From JAQVUB01 sp033809415 (lineage in GTDB: Bacteria > Verrucomicrobiota > Lentisphaeria > Oligosphaerales > Oligosphaeraceae), in contig JAPXLT010000273.1 in assembly GCA_033809415.1 (NCBI GenBank), positions 1 to 6,196 on the forward strand: DNA of 6,196 nt, given 5' to 3'. The position numbers were made by a program, and so were the translations under genes. Below are positions 1 to 5,690 of this stretch, piece after piece. The stretch's first letter is position 1. Every line of letters begins with the position of its first letter. A model generated the notes under the pieces. It did no database searches and was not told where the DNA came from. It was given only the letters and a program-made list of their open reading frames with translations.

Positions 1-70
1 TGAAAAAGTAAAGCCGACCTTGTCACGCAAGAATTTTGGCAGAGCAGGCTCATCCGTCAAAGCAGCGACC

Positions 71-134
71 CTACAAAATTTTCCGAGTTTTCCGTGCTTT
101 CCGTGGACAAAAAATGGGTTGTGGGCGTTAGCCC
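71..134 (-). repeat. Gene-end repeat, CCACGGAAAG subfamily, copy 1
   Basis: On the coding strand this reads GGGCTAACGCCC, a T-tract, GTCCACGGAAAG, two more CGGAAA units at 9-nt spacing and AAAATTTTGTAG. By hand alignment it matches 5691-5753 at 55 of 64 positions with one gap. It lies 30-90 nt beyond the racemase stop, after a copy of the other subfamily. No open frame of its own. It is not a known insertion sequence as far as I can tell. Confidence 0.85.
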
Positions 135-139
135 ACGCC
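109..139 (-). terminator. Possible rho-independent terminator after the racemase gene
   Basis: On the minus strand a perfect six-pair stem GTGGGC-TAAC-GCCCAC (136-121) can be extended by two G-C pairs (138-139 with 117-118) across a small internal loop. It is followed within two bases of the extended stem by six T residues (114-109). It begins about 25 nt past the racemase stop and would end the whole minus-strand gene row. The hairpin and T-tract are part of repeat copy 1. The second copy after acpS cannot form this stem. Confidence 0.5.
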
Positions 140-141
140 AA

Positions 142-180
142 GTCTTTTCGTGTCTTTTCGTTGTTAAAAAATCCCTTCCG
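142..180 (-). repeat. Gene-end repeat, TTAACCACGAA subfamily, at racemase stop
   Basis: Coding-strand order is GGAAGGGATTTTTTAAC, then ACGAAAAG and ACACGAAAAG at 10-nt spacing. The racemase stop codon (164-166) and its last four codons lie inside it. Bases 163-180 are identical to 5106-5123 at the end of pncC. There are two units; the second is the imperfect AACGAA. Confidence 0.8.
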
Positions 181-1057
181 GCAGCGTAAATAAGGCTTCG
201 TCACAGCGGGCGTGTAGCAGGGCTTCCGAAAGTTCCGGTGCACTGCCTTTAAAATACTCCGCAAAAAATTGCATTTTTGTCTGCGGCATTGGGAATCGCG
301 AAAAAAACTCTGCTTTGATTTTCGGGTTGCCGACTTGTTGCAGGCAAGATTGCAATTCCGGCTGGCTCAAGATACTCGCATTGGGATTCAGCAATTGTGG
401 TTCTTGCCGGAAGCAGGCTGCAAACTCCTTCTTCCAAAGGTTTTCCGCATAGCCGAAATGCGTACAGCACAACGCGAGAGCCAACGGCGTGTCCGTCGGA
501 AGCATTGTCCTGGCCTGTTCGGCAGCAGCGGCAATTTTCTGGCGCACGGCAGGACTGTCGAACCCGTCTTCGAGCACGGTAGCCAGACCTGGACAGGCCA
601 GCGAGGCCAAACGTTCCGGCGGAATGCCGGCTTGAAGCAACTGCGCCGTATACATTCCGGAGCGAATCGTAGTTTCGGTGCCCAGAATCAACAATCGCAA
701 TTCCGGCTGGTGCAGCATAGTCTCCGCAAAGAATTCGCTGGCTGGGCGCACCATTTCGATCATCGGAAAAGGCGCTGGTTTCGTCGTGGCGATTCTACGA
801 TAAACAATCGACAGAGTATTGCAGGCGATCAGGCAAAAGTCCGGTTGAAAGCGCGCCATGCCCTCGAGTGCCGCCGCAAAAACCTGGCTGCGTTCCTGAT
901 CATTTTTCAGCAAGTTGTAACCGCGCTGCGGATGTGGCCAGGCATTGAAATAAATCAGTCGGAAGGCACCATCCCCCCTGCCCCGGATTTGCTCGAGCAG
1001 TCTTGCGGCAATATCCAGACCGCCCAGCCCCGAATCGCAGAGAAGGATTGTCTTCAT
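164..1057 (-). CDS. murI: Divergent glutamate (Asp/Glu family) racemase
   Basis: This 297-residue protein belongs to the Asp/Glu racemase superfamily and most likely interconverts L- and D-glutamate for peptidoglycan, in the cytoplasm. Visible motifs are CDSGLGGL (7-14), where D8 and S9 match the family DSG; ACNTLS (78-83) with the first catalytic cysteine C79; GTETTIRSGMY (126-136); and CCTHFGY (197-203) with the second catalytic cysteine C198. The usual substrate-loop PYG is replaced by QRGYN (44-48), and the protein is somewhat longer than typical MurI because of a C-terminal tail, so it is divergent. The ATG at 1055-1057 was chosen because MKTILLCDSG fits the family N-terminus and a GGAG lies 8 nt upstream. 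A longer in-frame start at 1228 would run deep into capA. The start overlaps the capA stop as ATGA, suggesting translational coupling. The last four residues, EGIF, and the stop match the end of pncC at DNA level. An aspartate or other racemase of the superfamily is the main alternative. Confidence 0.85.
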   Translation of the reverse strand: MKTILLCDSGLGGLDIAARLLEQIRGRGDGAFRLIYFNAWPHPQRGYNLLKNDQERSQVFAAALEGMARFQPDFCLIACNTLSIVYRRIATTKPAPFPMIEMVRPASEFFAETMLHQPELRLLILGTETTIRSGMYTAQLLQAGIPPERLASLACPGLATVLEDGFDSPAVRQKIAAAAEQARTMLPTDTPLALALCCTHFGYAENLWKKEFAACFRQEPQLLNPNASILSQPELQSCLQQVGNPKIKAEFFSRFPMPQTKMQFFAEYFKGSAPELSEALLHARCDEALFTLPEGIF

Positions 1058-2253
1058 GGTCGTTTCTCCGTAAAATATCGTTGTGCAAAGGCGATATATT
1101 CCGCTTTGGCGTTGCGGATGCTGCCATCGACAATCCGGTTCAGGCCATCGTGCCAATGCCAGTAATGCTGGAGAGTCAGAATGCGGTTGCGCAGCATCGC
1201 AGCGCCCTTGCCCGGCGATTTCTCCCATTCCTGCAAAATCCGGTTGACTTCCTGAAAATACCCCTGCTCGCCATAATATGCCAGAAATCCATGCCAGGCA
1301 TCGAGAACGCCGTCTGCACTGGCCAGCGGCAACGAGAGTTCCTGGAAAAGCCGGACAAATTCATCGCATCGAGCGCCCTCGAGCAAGGCCAGCCCACCGG
1401 CATTGATGGAATAGGGAATGACCTCGAGGCTGACCAGTCCACTGTGCCCGGCGCCGACTTTCAGCATATAACCGAGCTTGCGGTATTTCAGATCCGTTTC
1501 CTGGTAAAAGGCAAAATTGCCCAAGCTGAAACAGAGCGGCACCTGATTGCGGATGCACATGCCCTGGGGCACATGCGGATGATGACCGATCACCACGTCC
1601 GCCCCGGCGTCTGCCAAGCACTGGAAAGCCTCATAAACGTATGGCGGCGGAAAGGGAATATATTCCAGTCCGCAATGCGCAATAACGATGATCAACGCAA
1701 AATTTCCACGTTCCCTACGGATCGTTTCGGCAACCTTTTCCGGCTGCCAGCCATGCACCCCGGCCTTGTCGCCGACAGCAGCAGTTTCATCTTCGCCCTC
1801 GGACAGATTGAACAAGGCGATGCGGATGCCATTCACCTCGAGCGGCAGAAATGCGGAGGCTTCAGATTCCGAGCACCCTGCCCCCAGCGTCCGGATACCG
1901 GCAGCATCCATCAGCGCCCGGGTTTTCAGAAATCCCTCGATGCCGCTGTCGAAGGTATGGTTGTTGGCCAATGTCGCCACCTCGAAGGGCACTGCCGTCA
2001 GAGCCGCAAGGTGCTCCGCTTCGCCATGGAAGACCGTTCCGCTTTTGACCGCAGGAGTCCCGCCGCTCAATGGAGCTTCGACATTGACGACGCGCAAATC
2101 CGCAGAACGCAGGATCGACAGCAAGTCCCCGTAGATGGCTTCCGGCTCTCCCGCCATAATCGGCGCAAAAGCCCGGATCGGTGCCCAGTCCCCAGCCACA
2201 ATCAGCGACGCAGCTATTTCCTCCGAAGATTTTCTGAATAATAAATCCGTCAT
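1054..2253 (-). CDS. CapA-family (poly-gamma-glutamate synthesis type) metallophosphatase-like protein
   Basis: This 399-residue protein carries the full CapA/PgsA motif set of the calcineurin-like fold: GD (21-22), NVEAP (57-61), LANNHTFDSG (95-104), AHCGLEY (192-198), GADVVIGHHPHVPQG (217-231) and SLGNF (243-247). CapA/PgsA proteins are needed for poly-gamma-glutamate capsule synthesis in Bacillus, but many family members have no known role. Unlike PgsA, this protein shows no N-terminal membrane anchor or signal peptide, so a cytoplasmic location is likely. About 120 residues follow the core fold; they are rich in aromatic and charged residues and I do not recognise them. I place the start at the ATG at 2251-2253. 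An in-frame TTG at 2286 is possible, but its extra 11 residues would be encoded by the intergenic repeat and it would overlap murF. Neither start has a clear Shine-Dalgarno. It lies 26 nt after murF and overlaps the racemase gene by 4 nt. The family assignment is firm; the substrate is unknown. Confidence 0.9.
   Translation of the reverse strand: MTDLLFRKSSEEIAASLIVAGDWAPIRAFAPIMAGEPEAIYGDLLSILRSADLRVVNVEAPLSGGTPAVKSGTVFHGEAEHLAALTAVPFEVATLANNHTFDSGIEGFLKTRALMDAAGIRTLGAGCSESEASAFLPLEVNGIRIALFNLSEGEDETAAVGDKAGVHGWQPEKVAETIRRERGNFALIIVIAHCGLEYIPFPPPYVYEAFQCLADAGADVVIGHHPHVPQGMCIRNQVPLCFSLGNFAFYQETDLKYRKLGYMLKVGAGHSGLVSLEVIPYSINAGGLALLEGARCDEFVRLFQELSLPLASADGVLDAWHGFLAYYGEQGYFQEVNRILQEWEKSPGKGAAMLRNRILTLQHYWHWHDGLNRIVDGSIRNAKAEYIAFAQRYFTEKRP
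1066..1069 (-). promoter_or_regulatory. Ribosome binding site of the racemase gene inside capA
   Basis: GGAG on the minus strand lies eight bases before the racemase ATG, inside the last capA codons (for T-E-K). It decides the start at 1057 over the longer in-frame start at 1228. Confidence 0.65.
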
Positions 2254-2283
2254 CGTGCTATAATTTTCGTGGTTAAAATTTAA
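2254..2283 (-). repeat. Shortened gene-end repeat between murF and capA
   Basis: The coding strand shows TTTTAACCACGAAAATTATAG, the two ends of the TTAACCACGAA element joined with only one CACGAA unit. It fills the 26-nt gap between the murF stop and the capA ATG. Reading through it from an upstream TTG would add 11 residues to CapA, which I consider unlikely. Confidence 0.65.
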
Positions 2284-3677
2284 CAATCCGGGAAGCGGTA
2301 TAATTGTACACCGTTCGAGGCTTTCAGCAGAATCCAGGTTCCGCTCGAGAAAGCGCCTTTCAGCGCTGCTTTAGCGGTATCGGTATCCGGAAAATGCTCG
2401 ATATCGAGGGATCGAGCCGCTTTGGCGCACAGCGCACCCACGGCAATAATGCGGGCTTCTGGGAAGTCCCGTCGCGCTTTTTGCAGCAACTCGAAATGCG
2501 CCATTTCGGCATTACCGCCAAGTTCGCGCATATCGCCTAGAATCAGCACCCGCTTCTCGGCATTGGCGGATAATTCCGCAAACCAATCCAGCGCTGCACG
2601 GGCGCTGTCGGGATTCGAGTTATAGGCGTCATTGCACCAAGTTATGCCATCGATTTCGCGCACTTCCATGCGCTGGCCAGGCAATACGCAATTCTGCAGG
2701 CCGCGGATGATTTCGTCCGGTGTAAGTCCAAAAGCCGTGCCGGCAGCAGCGGCGGCGGCGGCATTAAGCGCCTGATGCGCACCACCCAGCTGCCAGCTGA
2801 ATTCTCGGGAAGTGCAGCTGTCCCGCCAGCTCAGGCGCACCCGGAAAAGCCCGTTCTGCAAGCCAAGATATTCGCTGCGGACATCTGCCTCCGGGCTGCT
2901 GCCGAAAGTCAGGCAGCGGCGTTTTCCAGCCTTTTCGAGCAGGATGTCATATCCTTCGGCTTCGCGTGGGAAGATCGCCCAGCCATTTTCATCGGTTCCG
3001 GCTAGCAAGGCTCCTTTTTCGGTGGCAACTCCACGCAGATCATGGAAGAATTCAAGGTGAGCGTGTCCAATGTTGCAGACTAGACCAACCTGCGGCGGCG
3101 CCAGCGACACTAAATGCGCGATTTCACCGGGATGATTGCTACCCATTTCGAGTACCGCAACCGCCGTTTCAGAAGTCAGCCGGAAAAGGTTTCGCGGGAC
3201 CCCATAGTGATTATTGGTATTGCCAAGGGTTTTCAGCACTCGACCAGGCCAGCGTTGTTCGAGAACTGCCGCACAAAGCTCCTTGGTGCTGGTCTTACCG
3301 CAACTCCCAGTGACCGCCAATTCGAGCAGCGCCGGGAATTTCTGCCGGTGCGCCTGCGCCAGACGCTGAAAGGCCGTAAGCCCATGGCTCACCTGCAAGC
3401 ACGGAATCCCCGCCGACCGCATGCGTTGCAAAAGCGCTTCATCCGGCGCCCGTTCCAGGCAGACCGCTGCGGCCTGCGCATCCAGAGCTTGCGCCAGATA
3501 GCGATGTCCGTCGGTCAGTTCACCGACTGTCGCCACAAACAACGCCCCGGGGACAACGGCACGGCTATCATCAAAAACAGACGTGACACCCGCAACCGAC
3601 GAATCCGCCCCCGGCGCTATCAGCCACTCACCACCAGTGACTTCCGCCAACTCATTCCAAGAGAAAAATATACCCAT
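2280..3677 (-). CDS. murF: UDP-N-acetylmuramoyl-tripeptide--D-alanyl-D-alanine ligase
   Basis: MurF adds D-Ala-D-Ala to the UDP-MurNAc tripeptide, the last cytoplasmic step of peptidoglycan precursor synthesis, using ATP. The 465-residue length is normal. The N-terminal UDP-binding domain (about 1-115) contains DDSRAVVPGALFVA (36-49). The central ATPase domain has the P-loop TGSCGKTSTKE (123-133), NTNNHYGVP (153-161), EMGSNHPGEI (177-186) and NIGHAH (202-207); K221 is a likely carbamylated lysine. The C-terminal domain has NDAYNSNPDSA (349-359), where MurF usually reads DDSYNANPxS, and ILGDMRELG (379-387). The NNHYGVP and NPDS patterns favour MurF over MurE or MurC. Near the C-terminus KASN (452-455) stands where many MurF proteins have KGSR. 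The ATG at 3675-3677 has only GGG directly against it and no spaced Shine-Dalgarno. The gene follows recA by 53 nt, nearly all of it a repeat element. Confidence 0.96.
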   Translation of the reverse strand: MGIFFSWNELAEVTGGEWLIAPGADSSVAGVTSVFDDSRAVVPGALFVATVGELTDGHRYLAQALDAQAAAVCLERAPDEALLQRMRSAGIPCLQVSHGLTAFQRLAQAHRQKFPALLELAVTGSCGKTSTKELCAAVLEQRWPGRVLKTLGNTNNHYGVPRNLFRLTSETAVAVLEMGSNHPGEIAHLVSLAPPQVGLVCNIGHAHLEFFHDLRGVATEKGALLAGTDENGWAIFPREAEGYDILLEKAGKRRCLTFGSSPEADVRSEYLGLQNGLFRVRLSWRDSCTSREFSWQLGGAHQALNAAAAAAAGTAFGLTPDEIIRGLQNCVLPGQRMEVREIDGITWCNDAYNSNPDSARAALDWFAELSANAEKRVLILGDMRELGGNAEMAHFELLQKARRDFPEARIIAVGALCAKAARSLDIEHFPDTDTAKAALKGAFSSGTWILLKASNGVQLYRFPDC

Positions 3678-3680
3678 GCC

Positions 3681-3725
3681 CTATAAAATTTTCGTGCCTG
3701 TTCGTGCCTTTCGTGGTTAAAAAAG
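3681..3725 (-). repeat. Gene-end repeat, TTAACCACGAA subfamily, between recA and murF
   Basis: This copy has three clear units. On the plus strand TTCGTG occurs at 3691, 3701 and 3710 (spacing 10 and 9), flanked by AAAATT and GGTTAAAAAA. It fills most of the 53 nt between the recA stop and the murF start. It aligns well with 5071-5114 after pncC. The murF start follows four bases after its TATAG end. Confidence 0.85.
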
Positions 3726-3730
3726 ACAGA

Positions 3731-4819
3731 TTATTCCTCGGTTTCGATGGGTTCTTCGTCTTCGATCATCGCTCCCTCATCATCCATGGCAGCGGGAGTT
3801 ATGCTGCGGCCCGGGATTTTTTCCCGGATTTTTGCCACCAGCTGTGCTTCGAGGTTCTTGTCCTGATCAATGGCTTTTTTGGCCTGTTCGCGTCCCTGTC
3901 CAATCTGGGTATCCCCGAAAGAGAACCAGGAACCGCGCTTTTCGATCAGATTCATCGACATGGCCACATCCAGAATCGAGCCCGAACGCGAAATCCCTTC
4001 ATCATACATGATGTCAAACTCACATTCCTGGAAGGGTGCCGCCAGCTTGTTTTTCACCACCTTGACTTTGACACGATTGCCCACCGCCTGCCCATCCGGT
4101 GACTTGATGGTCGCCATGCGGCGAATATCAAGACGCACCGATGCATAGAACTTCAATGCGCGGCCGCCAGTCGTCGTTTCAGGATTACCGAACATCACAC
4201 CGATCTTTTCACGAATCTGATTGGTGAAGATGATGCAAGTATGGCTCTTGCTGACTATCGCGGTCAATTTGCGCAGAGCCTGCGACATCAAGCGCGCCTG
4301 CAAGCCGACATGACTGTCGCCCATCTGACCCTCGATCTCCGCTTTCGGAACCAGAGCCGCCACCGAATCGACAACCAGAATATCAATGGCGCCACTACGC
4401 ACTAGGGTATCCGCGATATTCAACGCATCTTCACCGCAATCCGGCTGCGAAACCAGCAGATCGTCGGTATTGACTCCAATGATCCGGGCATAGCGCGGGT
4501 CGAGAGCATGCTCCGTGTCGATATAGGCACAGACCCCACCCATTTTCTGGGCATTGGCCACCGCGTGCAGACAAACAGTCGTCTTACCGGATGCTTCCGG
4601 GCCATAAATCTCGATGATGCGTCCGCGTGGAAAGCCGCCGACGCCCATTGCAAGGTCCAGAGACAGCGCCCCTGAACTGATCACCGGAATGTCCTGGTGA
4701 TTCTGATCACCCAGGCGCATGATCGAACCTTTGCCAAACTCTTTCTCGATCTGCCCCAAAGCCAGCTTCAAATTGCGTGCATGAAGCTCTTTACTCGATA
4801 CATTTGCGTCTTTCGCCAT
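3731..4819 (-). CDS. recA: Recombinase RecA
   Basis: This is the ATP-dependent strand-exchange recombinase that forms filaments on single-stranded DNA, drives homologous repair and, in many bacteria, triggers LexA self-cleavage. It is 362 residues, a typical length. Visible signatures are Walker A GPEASGKT (73-80), the catalytic glutamate E103 in DTEHALD (101-107), Walker B ILVVDS (147-152), loop L1 around EIEGQMGDSH (161-170), and loop L2 with GNPETTTGGRALKF (211-224), nearly identical to E. coli. FTNQ (198-201) replaces the common FINQ. The C-terminal tail (346-362) is strongly acidic, as in other RecA proteins, where it regulates DNA binding. The ATG at 4817-4819 is supported by the best Shine-Dalgarno in the window, AGGAGGAG, six bases upstream. 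pncC (cinA-type) lies upstream in the same direction and murF downstream. The long leader and strong ribosome site suggest its own promoter. Confidence 0.99.
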   Translation of the reverse strand: MAKDANVSSKELHARNLKLALGQIEKEFGKGSIMRLGDQNHQDIPVISSGALSLDLAMGVGGFPRGRIIEIYGPEASGKTTVCLHAVANAQKMGGVCAYIDTEHALDPRYARIIGVNTDDLLVSQPDCGEDALNIADTLVRSGAIDILVVDSVAALVPKAEIEGQMGDSHVGLQARLMSQALRKLTAIVSKSHTCIIFTNQIREKIGVMFGNPETTTGGRALKFYASVRLDIRRMATIKSPDGQAVGNRVKVKVVKNKLAAPFQECEFDIMYDEGISRSGSILDVAMSMNLIEKRGSWFSFGDTQIGQGREQAKKAIDQDKNLEAQLVAKIREKIPGRSITPAAMDDEGAMIEDEEPIETEE

Positions 4820-4948
4820 CGGATTCTCCTCCTGTTATTACCTAGTTCACGTTTCAAACAAAAAATCTGTTTGCGGTTTTGAAGTTACCGTAATGCAGCA
4901 TATCAAACCTGCAAACTGACAAACTCAAAATCATAAAGAATCATAAAC
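4820..4948 (-). promoter_or_regulatory. recA upstream leader with possible operator
   Basis: This 129-nt stretch has no gene and is AT-rich compared with its surroundings, as expected for a promoter region. It contains the recA Shine-Dalgarno, a palindrome GTTTCAAAC (4851-4859), a dyad TGCAG-N10-CTGCA (4894-4913) and a direct repeat of AATCATAAA (4929-4937 and 4939-4947). I could not pick a convincing -35/-10 pair: TTGTCA at 4922-4917 on the minus strand has no good -10 at 16-18 nt. Confidence 0.45.
4826..4833 (-). promoter_or_regulatory. Strong Shine-Dalgarno of recA
   Basis: AGGAGGAG on the minus strand, six bases before the recA ATG. It fixes the recA start and contrasts with murF and capA, which have no recognisable site. 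Confidence 0.9.
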
Positions 4949-5003
4949 ACGGACGGGACACGGACGGGACACGGACGGGACACGGACGGGACACGGACGG
5001 CAG
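4949..5003. repeat. Tandem repeat, five units of 11 nt
   Basis: Four perfect copies of ACGGACGGGAC (4949-4992) and a fifth ending ACGGACGGCAG (4993-5003) lie between the pncC stop and recA. On the coding strand of the genes the unit reads GTCCCGTCCGT. The CACGGA core resembles that of the gene-end repeats but runs in the opposite direction. Perfect copies suggest recent expansion, so copy number may vary between strains. Confidence 0.95.
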
Positions 5004-5070
5004 ATCAGCCCTGCAAGGGTGCGACATAGGAATCATCACCGTGCAATCCCATCCTTCGAAGCGACCACAC

Positions 5071-5123
5071 CATAAAAGTTTTCGTGTCGGTTCGTGTAGA
5101 TCGTGGTTAAAAAATCCCTTCCG
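5071..5123 (-). repeat. Gene-end repeat, TTAACCACGAA subfamily, at pncC stop
   Basis: Plus-strand TTCGTG units at 5081 and 5091, and ATCGTG at 5100, are followed by GGTTAAAAAATCCCTTCCG. The pncC stop (5107-5109) and final codons EGIF are inside it. Eighteen bases (5106-5123) are identical to 163-180 at the racemase gene end. The sequence just beyond (5050-5066) also resembles 51-70 beside repeat copy 1. Confidence 0.85.
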
Positions 5124-5640
5124 TATCGAGCAAGTCAAGCAGCATTTGCAAGGCTTTTGCTGCGCTCTGCCGACGGACTTCCGAACGGTTTCCGGCAAAG
5201 TGACAACATTCAATGCGGCGCTTTTCGCGGTATGCCGCGCCGACAAAAACCGTTCCAACCGGCTTGCCCGGCACCGCACCGCCCGGACCGGCAATGCCAC
5301 TGACCGCCAGGCCAGCCTGCACCTGATATCGGCTCAGCAAACCACCCAGCATCTCGGAGACCGTTTGCTGACTGACCGCGCCATGCGCGGCCAATGTCGC
5401 TTCCTTCACACCCAGCAGCTGCTCCTTCCAAACGTTGCTGTACGTTACCAAGGCGCCCGCAAACCACTCCGATGCACCCGGAATTTCCGTCAGCAGGCTA
5501 GCGATGCCGCCACCAGTGCAGGATTCCGCAGTCGCCAATAGCAGACCACCTGCCTTCAGCTTCATGCCCAGTTCCCGAGCCAGCTGCAACTCCGTGCTGT
5601 TATCCTCGGGCTTCTTGTTTGCTATGAAAGATTGAGCCAT
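5107..5640 (-). CDS. pncC: Nicotinamide-nucleotide amidohydrolase, stand-alone CinA C-terminal domain
   Basis: The 177-residue protein is a single CinA C-terminal domain, the family that deamidates nicotinamide mononucleotide (NMN) to nicotinic acid mononucleotide. This salvages NMN released by NAD-dependent DNA ligase. Family motifs are ATAESCTGGGIAS (36-48), the nucleotide-site region; GASEWFAGALVTYSN (55-69); GAVSQQTV (87-94); VSGIAGPGG (113-121); and PGKPVGTVFVG (124-134). The N-terminal MoCF/COG1058 domain of full-length CinA is absent, so this is the short PncC/YgaD form and not a truncation, because the domain starts normally after about 25 extra residues. The ATG at 5638-5640 has only a weak AGAG upstream. 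Cytoplasmic. The stop codon and last codons (EGIF) lie in a repeat segment shared with the racemase gene. It precedes recA, matching the common cinA-recA order. It follows acpS by 106 nt. Confidence 0.95.
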   Translation of the reverse strand: MAQSFIANKKPEDNSTELQLARELGMKLKAGGLLLATAESCTGGGIASLLTEIPGASEWFAGALVTYSNVWKEQLLGVKEATLAAHGAVSQQTVSEMLGGLLSRYQVQAGLAVSGIAGPGGAVPGKPVGTVFVGAAYREKRRIECCHFAGNRSEVRRQSAAKALQMLLDLLDTEGIF

Positions 5641-5690
5641 GGCGGTTCTCTATATCACTACCTTACAGGGCTTTTTGATGGTATGATCCT

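Noticed and set aside
2..189. Plus-strand frame without a start codon across the left-edge repeats
   Set aside because: It is a translation of repeat DNA (FPSFPCFPW pattern) and runs into the racemase gene; no start or ribosome site.
269..1165. 298-codon open frame on the plus strand opposite the racemase
   Set aside because: Its composition is low-plausibility (rich in Arg, Gln and Cys), it has no family signature and it lies opposite a gene with clear catalytic motifs.
164..1228. Longer start for the racemase (354 residues)
   Set aside because: The extra 57 residues would overlap capA by 175 nt and match nothing. The start at 1057 has a ribosome site and a standard N-terminus.
1003..2241. 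Long 412-codon open frame on the plus strand opposite capA
   Set aside because: It mirrors capA on the other strand, has no recognisable motif and crosses a gene boundary. CapA on the minus strand has the full family motif set, so this is an antisense shadow.
2315..2326. murF KASN in place of KGSR as a sign of inactivation
   Set aside because: All other ATP- and substrate-site motifs are intact and the length is full, so a lineage variant is more likely.
2743..2764. GC-rich triplet run in murF
   Set aside because: It encodes an alanine run (306-312) in a helix that is commonly alanine-rich in Mur ligases; not a special repeat.
5009..5019. CCCT-GCA-AGGG hairpin after pncC as a terminator
   Set aside because: The stem is only four pairs plus a wobble and has no T-tract on either strand.
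4941..5300. 119-codon minus-strand frame over the tandem repeat and pncC end
   Set aside because: Its tail is the 11-nt repeat translated (SVSRPC units) and its head overlaps pncC in another frame.
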